NCBI GenBank assembly: GCA_016218545.1
Contig: JACRDQ010000039.1
Span: 115,387 to 179,386, forward strand
Direction of reading: 5' to 3'
Length of the DNA: 64,000 bases
Source of the DNA: Elusimicrobiota bacterium
Lineage (GTDB): Bacteria; Elusimicrobiota; Elusimicrobia; UBA1565; UBA9628
Below are positions 7,664-16,572 of the stretch, piece by piece; positions within the stretch are counted from its first letter, which is position 1; each line of letters starts with the position of its first letter. A program made the translations under genes and the position numbers. Under the pieces are notes generated by a model that was given only the letters and a program-made list of their open reading frames with translations, did no database searches and had not been told where the DNA came from.

Positions 7664-8251
7664 ATGAACCTGAGCAAGATGGGTCGGTACGTGAGCCTTC
7701 TGGGATGCGCTCTCGCCCTGGGCATGGCCGCAGGCTGCGCTTCGAGCTCCAAGCCCTCGCAGCCGGTGGGCCCCGCTTCCCCCGAGTGGGTCATGAAGGG
7801 CTCCGGCGCCTTCAAGGACTCCAACGGCATCAGCGTGATTTACGGGGTCGGCGCCTCGCAGGGCGTCAAGCTCGTCCCCCTCGCGCGCCAGAACGCGGAC
7901 GCCGCGGCTGACGCCGAGATCACGAAAGTCGTCAACAATTACGTCTCCACCCTGGTGAAGTCCTACATGGCCTCCACCACCGCCGGCGACCTGAGCAAGT
8001 CGAGCGACGAGCAGCACGTCTCGAGCACGCTCAAGACCTTCGGCCAGGCCTGCCTGCACGGGGTGCAGAAGATCGACCATTGGAAGGATCCCTCCGACGG
8101 GACCCTCTACACCCTGGCCAAGCTGGACATGTCGGCCATCAAGAAGACCCTCGAGGAGCAGAAAGAGCTCGACTCGAAGGTCCGCGACTTCGTGCGCGCC
8201 AACGCGGAGAAGGCGTTCGACGAGCTGGCCGCCGAGGAAGCCAAGCACTAA
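7664..8251 (+). CDS. LPP20-family lipoprotein
   Basis: 195 residues with lipoprotein signal LALGMAAGC (Cys25), then SPEWVMKGSGAF and GVGASQGVKLVPLARQNADAAADAEI, the hallmark of the LPP20 family (Helicobacter Lpp20-like, periplasm-facing, function poorly defined). The ATG at 7664 is chosen for its strong AAGGAGGT SD and because the signal peptide starts there; the open frame extends upstream to 7550. First of three consecutive envelope genes, followed by LpoB-like and COG3014-like proteins, a set that recurs together in other Gram-negatives. Confidence 0.85.
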   Translation: MNLSKMGRYVSLLGCALALGMAAGCASSSKPSQPVGPASPEWVMKGSGAFKDSNGISVIYGVGASQGVKLVPLARQNADAAADAEITKVVNNYVSTLVKSYMASTTAGDLSKSSDEQHVSSTLKTFGQACLHGVQKIDHWKDPSDGTLYTLAKLDMSAIKKTLEEQKELDSKVRDFVRANAEKAFDELAAEEAKH

Positions 8252-8258
8252 GCTGAAC

Positions 8259-8291
8259 GCGGGCGGGCGCCCGTTCCGGGCGCCCGCCCGC
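8259..8291. terminator. Strong GC hairpin, possible terminator or attenuator
   Basis: A perfect 15-bp stem (8259-8273 with 8277-8291) closed by a TTC loop sits 7 nt after the LPP20 gene. No T-tract follows, so it may be a processing or partial-termination site setting the ratio of the first lipoprotein to the genes downstream. Confidence 0.5.
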
Positions 8292-8337
8292 GCCGCTTCC
8301 CCCTCGGACCGTCCTCACCATCATTATAGGGATACCC

Positions 8338-8946
8338 ATGAACATCTATATTTCCGCGTTCCTCTTCCTTGCCGGCCTGCTCCCCGCCGTGACGGGCTGC
8401 GCCGCCTCCACCAAGGTCCAGCGCATGGACGTCGACGAGGTCAAGGACATCAGCGGCAAGTGGAACGACACCGATTCCCGCCTGGTCGCCGAGGAGATGA
8501 TCCAGGACTGCCTCAACGACGCCTGGCTCCCCGAGGCCAAGGAGGCCCGCTCCGGCAAGCCCTCCGTCATCGTGGGTACGGTGCGCAACCAGAGCCACGA
8601 GCACATCAACACCGACACCTTCGTCGAGGACCTGCAGAACGCGCTCATCAAGTCCCGGCAGGTCAAGTTCGTGGCCTCCAAGGGAGAGCGCGGCGAGGTC
8701 CGCGACGAGCGCCGGGACCAGGACACCAACGCCTCCGAGGACACGCGCAAGGAGCACGGCCAGGAGACCGGGGCGGACTTCATGCTCTCCGGCGCGATCA
8801 ACACCATCCAGGACACCGAGGCCGGCAAGACCGTCATGTTCTACCAGGTCAACCTCAAGCTCGTCGACATGAAGTCGAACGAGATCTCCTGGAACGGCAA
8901 GAAGAAGATCAAGAAGTTCATCAAGCAGGCCAAAGTGTCGTGGTAG
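8338..8946 (+). CDS. Penicillin-binding protein activator LpoB-like lipoprotein
   Basis: 202 residues: a signal with lipobox AVTGC, then the LpoB-type core with segments DVKDISGKWNDTDSRLVAEEM, KPSVIVGTVRN, INTDTFVEDLQNALI, GADFMLSGAINTI and YQVNLKLVDMKSNEISW. Split here for reporting; they are dispersed in that order. LpoB is an outer-membrane lipoprotein that spans the periplasm and stimulates the synthase PBP1b in enterobacteria; here that role is by homology. TATAGG at 8325-8330 ends 7 nt before the ATG and no SD is present, so a second start of transcription is possible here. The stop overlaps the following GTG start. Confidence 0.88.
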   Translation: MNIYISAFLFLAGLLPAVTGCAASTKVQRMDVDEVKDISGKWNDTDSRLVAEEMIQDCLNDAWLPEAKEARSGKPSVIVGTVRNQSHEHINTDTFVEDLQNALIKSRQVKFVASKGERGEVRDERRDQDTNASEDTRKEHGQETGADFMLSGAINTIQDTEAGKTVMFYQVNLKLVDMKSNEISWNGKKKIKKFIKQAKVSW

Positions 8947-10334
8947 CAGCCGTCCTCCGGGCCGCGGCGCAGGGGCGGGCTTCGATGCCCGCCCTCGTCT
9001 TCCTGGCGCTCCTGGCGGTCGCTGGCTGCGCCCCCTCGGTGGCGACGAAGAGGGCCCTCAACACCTTCATCTCCGCCGGGGACTATGCCGGCGCCGAGGC
9101 CCACATCCAGAAGGTGAAGGAGAGCCCGAACTACGGCAAGAAGAACATGGTGCTCTATTACCTCGACCTGGGCACGGTCCAGCACCACGCGGGCAAGTAT
9201 AAGGAATCGGACCAGAGCTTCGAGAAGGCCGAGAACCGCATGCGGGAGCTCTACACCAAGTCCGCCACCAAGGCCGTGGGGTCGATGATGATCAACGACA
9301 TGACCACGGACTACGCGGGCGAGGCCTTCGAGCGGGCTCTCACCAACGTGTTCCGCGCCCTCAATTACGTCTTCCTCGGCGACCTCGAGGAGGCCCTGGT
9401 CGAGTCGCGCAAGGTCGAGGTCTTCCTGGATGAGCTCAACAGGGGCAAGGAGAAGAAGAACACCTACAAGGACGACGCCTTCGCCCGCTACCTCGACGGC
9501 ATGCTCTATCAGGAGGCGGGCAAGTCGGACGACGCCCGCATCTCCTTCGAAGCCGCGGAGCGCGCCTACGGGTGGTACGCCTCGGACTACAACACCCCGC
9601 TTCCCAGGTTCGACATCTCCGAGGACATGAGCATGGGCGAACTGGTGTTCCTCCACTACGCCGGGGTCGCGCCCATCAAGATCAGCAAGACTTTCCAGGT
9701 CCTCTGGAACGACGCCATGCTCGCCGTCAACTCCAGCGAGATGAAGGACGACCCGGAGCGCAACTCCGCGCAGTTCAAGAACGCCCTGGCGGCAGGCGTC
9801 GCGGGCAAGTCCATCACGGTCTCCTACCCGGAGTACATCCAGGACCCCTTCCCCATCGCGGACTCCGACATCGTCGTCGGCGCGCAGACCGCGCCGACCG
9901 TGCTCATGGAGGACGTCTCGGCCATCGCCCACAAGGCGCTCAAGGACCGGCAGGCCATCATCCGCACCAAGTCCATCGCCCGGGCCATGATCAAGTACAT
10001 GATCTCCCAGAGCATCAACAAGGAGATGGAGAAGAAGTACGGGGCCAACTCCCTCGGTTCCGTGCTGACCAAGATGACGACCGGCATCGCCTCGGCCGCC
10101 ACCGAGGTCGCGGACACCCGGAGCTGGACCCTGGTGCCGTCCCAGATCCGCATGGCGCGGATGCGGCTGAGGCCCGGCACGTACTCCGTGACGGCCAGGT
10201 TCAAGGCCTCGACCGGGCTCGTGATGGCGACGAAGGAATTCCCCGACGTGGTGGTCAAGAAGGGGCAGCGGGTCTTCCTCCACCACCGCACCGCCTGCGA
10301 GCCCGGCTGCGCCGCCGGCACGGGCAGGAAGTAG
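8940..10334 (+). CDS. COG3014-like lipoprotein with TPR-like region
   Basis: A 464-residue lipoprotein (lipobox LAVAGC). TPR-like helices (AGAEAHIQKVKES, YKESDQSFEKAENRM, LGDLEEALVESRKVE, AGKSDDARISFEAAERAYG) fill the first half. The second half has a conserved VTARFKAS / VVVKKGQRVFLHHRT tail. It resembles the COG3014 family seen beside LPP20 and LpoB genes, with a presumed envelope role. The GTG at 8940 overlaps the LpoB stop and supplies a basic n-region; an ATG at 8985 is an alternative but gives a signal without basic residues. Function is not established. Confidence 0.75.
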   Translation: MVAAVLRAAAQGRASMPALVFLALLAVAGCAPSVATKRALNTFISAGDYAGAEAHIQKVKESPNYGKKNMVLYYLDLGTVQHHAGKYKESDQSFEKAENRMRELYTKSATKAVGSMMINDMTTDYAGEAFERALTNVFRALNYVFLGDLEEALVESRKVEVFLDELNRGKEKKNTYKDDAFARYLDGMLYQEAGKSDDARISFEAAERAYGWYASDYNTPLPRFDISEDMSMGELVFLHYAGVAPIKISKTFQVLWNDAMLAVNSSEMKDDPERNSAQFKNALAAGVAGKSITVSYPEYIQDPFPIADSDIVVGAQTAPTVLMEDVSAIAHKALKDRQAIIRTKSIARAMIKYMISQSINKEMEKKYGANSLGSVLTKMTTGIASAATEVADTRSWTLVPSQIRMARMRLRPGTYSVTARFKASTGLVMATKEFPDVVVKKGQRVFLHHRTACEPGCAAGTGRK

Positions 10335-10380
10335 CGTCGGCAGGAATGTTGCACATTCTCCTTTTACGTAAGGGGGACCC

Positions 10381-11628
10381 ATGATCGACCTCGTCAAGAA
10401 CCTCGCCGCCGTCAACCGCAGGACCAAGGCCTCCGTCATCAGGGAGCTCCTCAAGCTCACCAACAAGCCCGAGATCATCTCCTTCGCGGGCGGCCTGCCG
10501 GACCCGGCCACCTTCCCGGCCGAGATCTTCGCGGACATCGCGGGCGACGTGCTCAAGAACAAGAGCGCCCGCGCGCTCCAGTACGGCCCCACCGAGGGCA
10601 TGCCCGAGCTCCAGGAGCAGATCCTGCGCATGCTCCGCGAGGACGAGGGCATCATCGTCAGGCCCGAGAACATCCTCGTCACCACCGCCTCCCAGCAGGC
10701 CCTCGATCTCGTGGGCAAGGCCTTCATCGACCTCCTCGACCCCATCATCGTCGAGCTCCCGAGCTACATCGGAGGCCTCCAGGCCTTCAACGCCGCGGGC
10801 GCGAAGATGATCGGTGTCCGCGGAGACGATGATGGGCTGCTCGTCGACGACCTCGAGAGGAGGCTCCACCAGCTCCGCGACGAGGAGGAGCACTACAAGT
10901 TCGTCTACATCGTCCCCGACTTCCAGAACCCGAGCGGGGTCACCCTGAGCGAGGAGCGCCGCCGCAAGGTCGTGCGCCTGGCCGAGATGTACCACGTCCT
11001 CGTGCTCGAGGACTCCCCCTACCGGGCCATCCGTTTCGAGGGCAAGGACCCGCACATGCTCTTCAAGCTCGGAAGGCTGGGGAACACCGTCTCCCTGTTC
11101 ACCTTCTCCAAGACCCTGGCGCCGAGCCTGCGCCTGGGCTTCGTGGTCGGCCACGAGAACATCATCCGCAGGCTGGCCGTGCTCAAGCAGTCCATGGACC
11201 TGTGCACCTCCCCCCTCTGCCAGCTCCTGGCCTCGGAGTTTCTCGCCCGCGGCCACTACCGGCCGCACGTGGAGCACCTGCGCAGGCTCTACAAGACGAA
11301 GAAGGAGGCCATGGTCGACGCCCTGGCCCGCTACATGCCCGAGGGCGAGGGCATCTCCTGGACCAAGCCCGAGGGCGGGCTCTTCCTCTGGGTCCGCCTT
11401 CCGGAGTATATGAACACCGACGAGCTGTTCTACGAAGCCGTCAAGGAGAACGTGGCCTACGTCATCGGGTCGGCCTTCCATTGCGACGGCTCCGGCCACA
11501 ACACCATGAGGCTGAACTTCTCCTATCCGACCGCGGAGCAGATCGACGAGGGCATCAAGAGGCTGGCCAAGGTCGTCAAGGCCAACCTGCGCAAGGGCAA
11601 GCCCCGGCCTGCGGTGCTCGCGCGCTAG
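10381..11628 (+). CDS. PLP-dependent aminotransferase (class I/II, LysN/AroAT-like)
   Basis: 415 residues, fold-type I. The N-terminus ends in IISFAGGLPDPATFP, typical of 2-aminoadipate/kynurenine-type transaminases. QYGPTEGMPELQEQI, YIVPDFQNPSGVTLSEERR, LEDSPYRAIRFEG and the PLP-lysine segment FTFSKTLAPSLRLGFV follow, and the C-terminal NTMRLNFSYP carries the substrate-carboxylate Arg. It transfers amino groups between an amino acid and 2-oxoglutarate in the cytosol; the preferred amino acid is unknown. AAGGGGGA precedes the ATG. The next gene starts 10 nt after its stop. Confidence 0.88.
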   Translation: MIDLVKNLAAVNRRTKASVIRELLKLTNKPEIISFAGGLPDPATFPAEIFADIAGDVLKNKSARALQYGPTEGMPELQEQILRMLREDEGIIVRPENILVTTASQQALDLVGKAFIDLLDPIIVELPSYIGGLQAFNAAGAKMIGVRGDDDGLLVDDLERRLHQLRDEEEHYKFVYIVPDFQNPSGVTLSEERRRKVVRLAEMYHVLVLEDSPYRAIRFEGKDPHMLFKLGRLGNTVSLFTFSKTLAPSLRLGFVVGHENIIRRLAVLKQSMDLCTSPLCQLLASEFLARGHYRPHVEHLRRLYKTKKEAMVDALARYMPEGEGISWTKPEGGLFLWVRLPEYMNTDELFYEAVKENVAYVIGSAFHCDGSGHNTMRLNFSYPTAEQIDEGIKRLAKVVKANLRKGKPRPAVLAR

Positions 11629-11638
11629 AGGACCGGGT

Positions 11639-13657
11639 CTGGACCGCGGGAACGCCGCAGCCGTCGCCGCCTTCCTCGGTTCATTCCTGCTCTTCTCGGT
11701 CGAACTGGTCGCGGCCAAGCTCCTCCTGCCGTCGTTCGGAGGCAGCGCTCAGGTCTGGACGACCTGCATGGTCTTCTTCCAGGCCGCGCTCTTGGCCGGG
11801 TATCTCTACGCCCGCCTGACCACCGGCCTCCTCCCCCCCAAGGCGCAAGTCCTGGTCCACCTCGCCCTGGTCGCCGCGGCCGCCCTATGCTCGTTCCCGC
11901 TGCGCCTGGTCCCGGTGGAGGCCGCCGGGCCGGAACTCCGGCTCCTGGCCAGCTTGGCCCTCTCCGTGGGCGCTCCCTTCCTCATCCTCTCCGCCACGGT
12001 GCCCGTGGTCGGAAGCTGGGCGGCCCGGAACGCGGGCTCCGAGGACGAGGCCTACACGCTCTACGCCGCCTCCAACGCAGGCGCCCTGCTGGGGCTGCTG
12101 GGCTACCCTTTCGTGGTGGAGCCCCTGCTCTCGGTGTCCGCGCAGTTGCGGGCCTGGCAGGCCTGCTACGTGGTCTACGGCCTCGTCCATCTGGCCTGCC
12201 TCCCCCGGGCCTGGGGCGCGGCCTCAGGCGGTCCCCAGGGGGCCGCCGGGGCCCCGCCTGCCCGGCCAGGGCCGGCCGCCATGTGCGCGTGGGTGGCCCT
12301 CTCAGCCGGCCCCAGCGCAGTCATGCTCGCGGCCACGCGCTTCCTCACCGACACACTGGCCGCGGTGCCGCTCCTCTGGGTCCTGCCGCTCGGCATCTAC
12401 CTGGCGACCTTCATCCTCGCCTTCAAGCGAGTGCCTTGGCGGATGTCGGGGCGAGGCCTGGTCCTCCTGGCTGCCGGCGCGCTCCCGCCCCTGGCGTGCG
12501 CCTGGCTCCTCGGTTCCGCGGCCCTCGCGGGCGCGGGGCTCAACGTCCTGGCCCTGTTCCTGCTCGCCATGATCTGCCACGGGTCCCTGGCCGCGTCGAG
12601 GCCCGCTGCCGCCGGAGCGGCGCCGACCTTCTATCTCTGCGTCGCTGCCGGCGGGCTCCTGGGAGGGATGGTCATGGGCGTGCTCCTTCCCTGGGCAGGC
12701 CGGGGACTGGCGTGGCTGGGCCTTGAGTGGCTCGCGGCAGGGTCCCTGTGCCTCGCCGCGCTGGTCGCGCGGGATTGGGGGACCTGGCGTCGGGTGCCCT
12801 GGTTCAAACCGGCCTGCCTGACCCTGCTCGCGATCCTGGGGGCCGCAGGAGGGCTCGCGTCCTGGGTCGGCCGGGACGGGCGGAGCCTGCGCAACTTCTA
12901 CGGCGTCTACAGGGTCTTGGACGAGGAGGGCCTGGTCAAGTTCTTCCACGGCAACACCCTCCACGGCATGCAGAGCCAGGACCCTTCCAGGCGTTCGGAG
13001 CCCTTGGCCTACTTCCACCGCCTCTCGCCCGCAGGCGAGGTCTTCCAGGTCTTCGGGCCGGGAGCGCGGAGGGTCGCGGTCGTGGGGCTGGGCGCCGGGG
13101 CCTTGGCCGCATACGGCAGGCCCGGCATGGACATGACCTTCTACGAGCTCGACCCCGACGTCGAAACCCTGGCGCGGCGGCATTTCTCCTTCCTCTCCGA
13201 CTCCCGGGCGCGGATCAGGGTCGCGGCCGGAGACGCCCGCTTGAGCCTCTCCCGGGACCGGGAACAGCGCTACGACCTCATCGTCCTGGACGCCTTCAAC
13301 AGCGGGGCCGTGCCCGCCCACCTGCTCACGATCGAGGTCTGGAGGCTCTACCTGGAGCGCCTCTCCCCGGACGGGCTCGTCCTGGCCAACATCTCCAACA
13401 GGTTCCTCGACATGAGGCCCCTGCTGGCCGCCGTGTCACGGGACTTGGACCTGGCGGGGGCCGCCCTCCACGCCCGCCCCCCGTCCGGGCTGGAAGCCGA
13501 GTTCTATCCCTGCCGCTGGGCGGTCCTCAGCCGCGACAGGGCCAAGGTCGAAAGGCTCCTGGGCGCGGGCTGGTCCGAACTCTCGGGCTTCGCCTCGCCG
13601 AGGGTCCGCTCCTGGACCGACGACCGCGCCAGCATCCTGCCGCTCCTGCGGCTTTGA
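11639..13657 (+). CDS. Fused MFS-like / spermidine synthase-like membrane protein
   Basis: About 672 residues. The N-terminal half is a chain of hydrophobic helices beginning FLGSFLLFSVELVAAKLLLP and WTTCMVFFQAALLAGYLYA, the opening of fused MFS/spermidine-synthase proteins. The C-terminal domain (from about residue 470) is a class I methyltransferase-like fold: VAVVGLGAGALAAYG, FYELDPDVETLA, DLIVLDAFNSGAVPAHLLT. The first ATG (11768) would remove conserved helix 1. The only start that keeps it is CTG at 11639, placed 6 nt after AGAGGA. The biochemical role of this fusion family is unclear; polyamine synthesis is not proven. Confidence 0.8.
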   Translation: MDRGNAAAVAAFLGSFLLFSVELVAAKLLLPSFGGSAQVWTTCMVFFQAALLAGYLYARLTTGLLPPKAQVLVHLALVAAAALCSFPLRLVPVEAAGPELRLLASLALSVGAPFLILSATVPVVGSWAARNAGSEDEAYTLYAASNAGALLGLLGYPFVVEPLLSVSAQLRAWQACYVVYGLVHLACLPRAWGAASGGPQGAAGAPPARPGPAAMCAWVALSAGPSAVMLAATRFLTDTLAAVPLLWVLPLGIYLATFILAFKRVPWRMSGRGLVLLAAGALPPLACAWLLGSAALAGAGLNVLALFLLAMICHGSLAASRPAAAGAAPTFYLCVAAGGLLGGMVMGVLLPWAGRGLAWLGLEWLAAGSLCLAALVARDWGTWRRVPWFKPACLTLLAILGAAGGLASWVGRDGRSLRNFYGVYRVLDEEGLVKFFHGNTLHGMQSQDPSRRSEPLAYFHRLSPAGEVFQVFGPGARRVAVVGLGAGALAAYGRPGMDMTFYELDPDVETLARRHFSFLSDSRARIRVAAGDARLSLSRDREQRYDLIVLDAFNSGAVPAHLLTIEVWRLYLERLSPDGLVLANISNRFLDMRPLLAAVSRDLDLAGAALHARPPSGLEAEFYPCRWAVLSRDRAKVERLLGAGWSELSGFASPRVRSWTDDRASILPLLRL

Positions 13658-13670
13658 GATCCGTGGACGT

Positions 13671-13700
13671 CTGACGACGCTCTCCTGTATTTGGTATAAA
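13671..13700 (+). promoter_or_regulatory. Promoter of the autotransporter gene
   Basis: CTGACG (13671-13676), 18 nt and TATAAA (13695-13700). The -10 ends 7 nt before the ATG at 13708 and there is no SD, predicting a leaderless transcript. Confidence 0.55.
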
Positions 13701-13707
13701 TTCCACG

Positions 13708-16572
13708 ATGAAATCGAGCCTGCTCCCGTCGTCCAAGTCCCTCAAGAAGGCGGTCGCCGTCGCCTGCGTCTGCGAGTTCATCGCGGTCCAGGGCTTCGCC
13801 GCCACGTTCAACATCACCGGCACGGGCGACGCCGGCGCCGGGACGCTCCGGCAGGCGGTCACGGACGCCAACGCGGCCGTTGGGGCCGATACCCTGGCCT
13901 GGGGAGCGGGCAGCGGGGGAGTCATCACGCTCCTGAGCGACCTGCCCGGCGTGGCCGCGGACACCACACTCGACGTCAGCGCCGCTCCCGCGGCCGTGAC
14001 CATCGCGGGCGCTCCCAACGGCGCGCCCCTCGGCGGTGCCGTGACCTTCCACAACACCAACGCGGGCCAGGACGCCACGATCTCGGCCATCCTCTCGGGC
14101 GCGGGCTCCCTGACGAAGACCGGAGCAGGGACCCTGATCCTCACGGGCGCCAACACCCACGCCGGCGGCACGGCCGTCAACGGCGGCATCCTCAACATCA
14201 ATGCGGACGCGGCCCTGGGCGATGCCGCGGGCTCGTTGATCTTCGACGCCGGAACCCTGAAGACCGCGGCTGCGGTCGCGTCCGCGCGCTCCGTCGTCAT
14301 CAACTCCGGCGGAGCCACCGTGGACACCGCGGGCGTGGACTCGACCTTCTCCGGGAGCGTCTCCGGGGCCGGAGGGCTGACCAAGATCGGGGCCGGCATC
14401 CTCACCCTCTCCGGTTCGAGTTCCTATACCGGAGGGACCACGGTCAACGCCGGGACGCTCGACGTCAACTGTGACGCCGCCCTGGGCCAGGGCGACGGGC
14501 CGCTCGTCATCGACGGCGCCACCCTCAGGGCCTCCGCCACTCTGGCCACGGTCCGGGCCGTCACCCTGGGCGCGGGAGGAGCGACGTTCGACAGCGCGGG
14601 CGTGGACTCGGCCCTGTGGAGCACGGTGAGCGGCGCGGGCTCCCTCACCAAGATCGGGGCCGGCATCCTCTACCTGCGCGGCGCGAACACCTATGCCGGG
14701 GGCATCCTGCTCAACGCGGGGACCGTCAACATCATCAGCGACGCCAACCTCGGCGCCTCCGGCTCGGCCGTGACGTTCAACGGCGGGACCCTGCAGACCG
14801 CAGCGGACATGGCTTCCTCCCGCGCCATGACGGTCAATGCCGGCGGAGCCACCCTCGAAGTCCAGGACGAGACCCTGTACCTTTCGGGCGTCCTCTCGGG
14901 CGCCGGGGCGGTGACGAAATCCGGCGGCGGGACCCTGGTGCTCACCGGAGCCAACACCTTCACGGGCGGGACCACCGTCGCCGCGGGCGCCATCCGACTC
15001 GGAGCGACCAACGCCCTCCCGGCCAATCGCGCCCTGACGGTCAACGCCGGCGGCAGCTTCGACATGGGCTCGTACACGCAGGCCGTGAGCGCCTTCACCT
15101 GCGCCGGGACCACGCGCCTCGACTTGCAGCCTGCCGTCATCAGCCTCGCGGCTTCCGGCGTCGCCACGGTGACGGGCGGCACCCTCGAGCTCAGTCTCGG
15201 GCCCCAGGTGGTGACCGAGGGGCAGACCTTCAAACCCATCACGGTCGGAAGCTGGGTAGGGACCTTCTCCTCCATCATCTCTCCGGCAGCCCTGAGCTTG
15301 ACCCCGACGTACAACGGCACCGACCTCACTCTCACCGCGAGCTTCGTGCCGCTCGCCTCCATCGCAGGCACGGGCAACCAGCGCGCGATCAGCGCGGGCA
15401 TGGAGGCCCTGAGGATCAACGCGGCCGGCGACGCCGCGACCGTGATCGGAGAGCTGAACACCCTCGACGCCACGCACCTGCGCGCGGCCCTCGACCGCGT
15501 CGGGCCCACCGCACTGGCTTCCATGGAGGGCATCGGCCTGGGAGCCTCGGGCGTCCACTCCGGGGCTCTGAGCCAGCGGATGGCGGTCCTGGCCGGCCTT
15601 TCGCGCGGCGCAGACGCGGTCTCTACCGCGGGCCGTTCCCCCTCCCCGTTCCCCGGGGTCCTGGTGGCCGAGGCCGGAGTCCCTGACGCGGCGCCGGAAC
15701 AGCCCGAGGAGCGCCTCCTGGACTCCTCCTGGGGGCTCTTCGCCACCGGGATCTACCGTGACGGGAGGCTGCGCGAGGCCAACACCTCCGCGGGCCTCCA
15801 GCCGGGGTACGCCTTCAACAGCGCGGGCTTCGTGGCCGGGGCGGACCGGATCGTCCGCGACGGCCTGGCCGTGGGCCTGGCCGCGGGCTACCTTCGCGGA
15901 CATTCATCCATCTACTCCCCTGCGAGCGGGGTCGTGGACAGCCACAGCGCCCGATTCGGGGGCTACGCCACGGTCTTCAACGAGGCGTTCCACGGCGACT
16001 TCTACCTCGGCGGCGCGGTGGACCTCTTCTCCACGCGGCGCGACGTGGTCTTCGCCGGGCTTTCCAGGACCGCCACGGCCAATCCCGTGGGCGGAGAAGT
16101 CAATGCGGACGCGGGCGCCGGCTACGACCTCAAGACGAGCGGCTGGGGGACCTTCTCCCCCTTCGGCGGCCTGAGCTACGACCGGATGATGATCGGCGGC
16201 TTCACCGAGGACGGGGCAGGCTCCCTCAACCTGATCGTGGGACGCCAGACCGCGGAGTCGCTGCGCTCGAGGCTCGGGGTGAAGGTCTCGGAGAGGTACG
16301 ACGCTGGAGCCTACGCCTTCACCCCTTACTTTAGCGCGGGCTGGCGTCACGAGTTCCTCAGCCAGAGCCGCGCCATCGACGCGCAGCTCTCCGCCGCGGG
16401 CCCGGTGTTTTCGGTCAAGACCGGGGACTACGCCAAGGACGGGACGATCTTGGGAGCCGGGTTCACCGTGGACCGGGGCCGCCGGGTGGCGTTCAAGTTC
16501 GACTACGCCGGGGACTACCGGTCGCACTTCATGGACAACGTCTTCAACCTCGGCGCGCGCCTGAAGTTCTAG
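13708..16572 (+). CDS. Autotransporter (type Va) with PATR passenger repeats
   Basis: 954 residues. A signal peptide (SLKKAVAVACVCEFIAVQGFA) precedes TFNITGTGDAGAGTLRQAV. Four autotransporter-associated beta-strand repeats follow (such as LTKIGAGILTLSGSSSYTGG), spaced exactly 89 residues apart. The C-terminal third is the outer-membrane beta-barrel, ending in the expected aromatic Phe (NLGARLKF). The passenger is a predicted right-handed beta-helix displayed on the surface; adhesin or enzyme activity cannot be told. The stop codon TAG lies within a 13-bp inverted repeat bounding the downstream element. Not in an operon. Confidence 0.92.
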   Translation: MKSSLLPSSKSLKKAVAVACVCEFIAVQGFAATFNITGTGDAGAGTLRQAVTDANAAVGADTLAWGAGSGGVITLLSDLPGVAADTTLDVSAAPAAVTIAGAPNGAPLGGAVTFHNTNAGQDATISAILSGAGSLTKTGAGTLILTGANTHAGGTAVNGGILNINADAALGDAAGSLIFDAGTLKTAAAVASARSVVINSGGATVDTAGVDSTFSGSVSGAGGLTKIGAGILTLSGSSSYTGGTTVNAGTLDVNCDAALGQGDGPLVIDGATLRASATLATVRAVTLGAGGATFDSAGVDSALWSTVSGAGSLTKIGAGILYLRGANTYAGGILLNAGTVNIISDANLGASGSAVTFNGGTLQTAADMASSRAMTVNAGGATLEVQDETLYLSGVLSGAGAVTKSGGGTLVLTGANTFTGGTTVAAGAIRLGATNALPANRALTVNAGGSFDMGSYTQAVSAFTCAGTTRLDLQPAVISLAASGVATVTGGTLELSLGPQVVTEGQTFKPITVGSWVGTFSSIISPAALSLTPTYNGTDLTLTASFVPLASIAGTGNQRAISAGMEALRINAAGDAATVIGELNTLDATHLRAALDRVGPTALASMEGIGLGASGVHSGALSQRMAVLAGLSRGADAVSTAGRSPSPFPGVLVAEAGVPDAAPEQPEERLLDSSWGLFATGIYRDGRLREANTSAGLQPGYAFNSAGFVAGADRIVRDGLAVGLAAGYLRGHSSIYSPASGVVDSHSARFGGYATVFNEAFHGDFYLGGAVDLFSTRRDVVFAGLSRTATANPVGGEVNADAGAGYDLKTSGWGTFSPFGGLSYDRMMIGGFTEDGAGSLNLIVGRQTAESLRSRLGVKVSERYDAGAYAFTPYFSAGWRHEFLSQSRAIDAQLSAAGPVFSVKTGDYAKDGTILGAGFTVDRGRRVAFKFDYAGDYRSHFMDNVFNLGARLKF
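14113..14937 (+). repeat. Four 267-nt-period repeats in the passenger domain
   Basis: Equivalent repeat cores start at 14113, 14380, 14647 and 14914, a constant 267-nt step (89 codons). Copies 2 and 3 share an identical 24-nt stretch at 14380-14403 and 14647-14670, implying relatively recent duplication or gene conversion. Confidence 0.85.

Noticed and set aside
8841..10748. 635-codon open frame opposite the COG3014-like gene
   Set aside because: No motif, implausible composition, and it spans the well-supported plus-strand genes.
13504..15903. 799-codon open frame antisense to the autotransporter
   Set aside because: A GC-rich shadow: low-complexity Gly/Arg/Ala protein with no motifs, opposite a clear gene.
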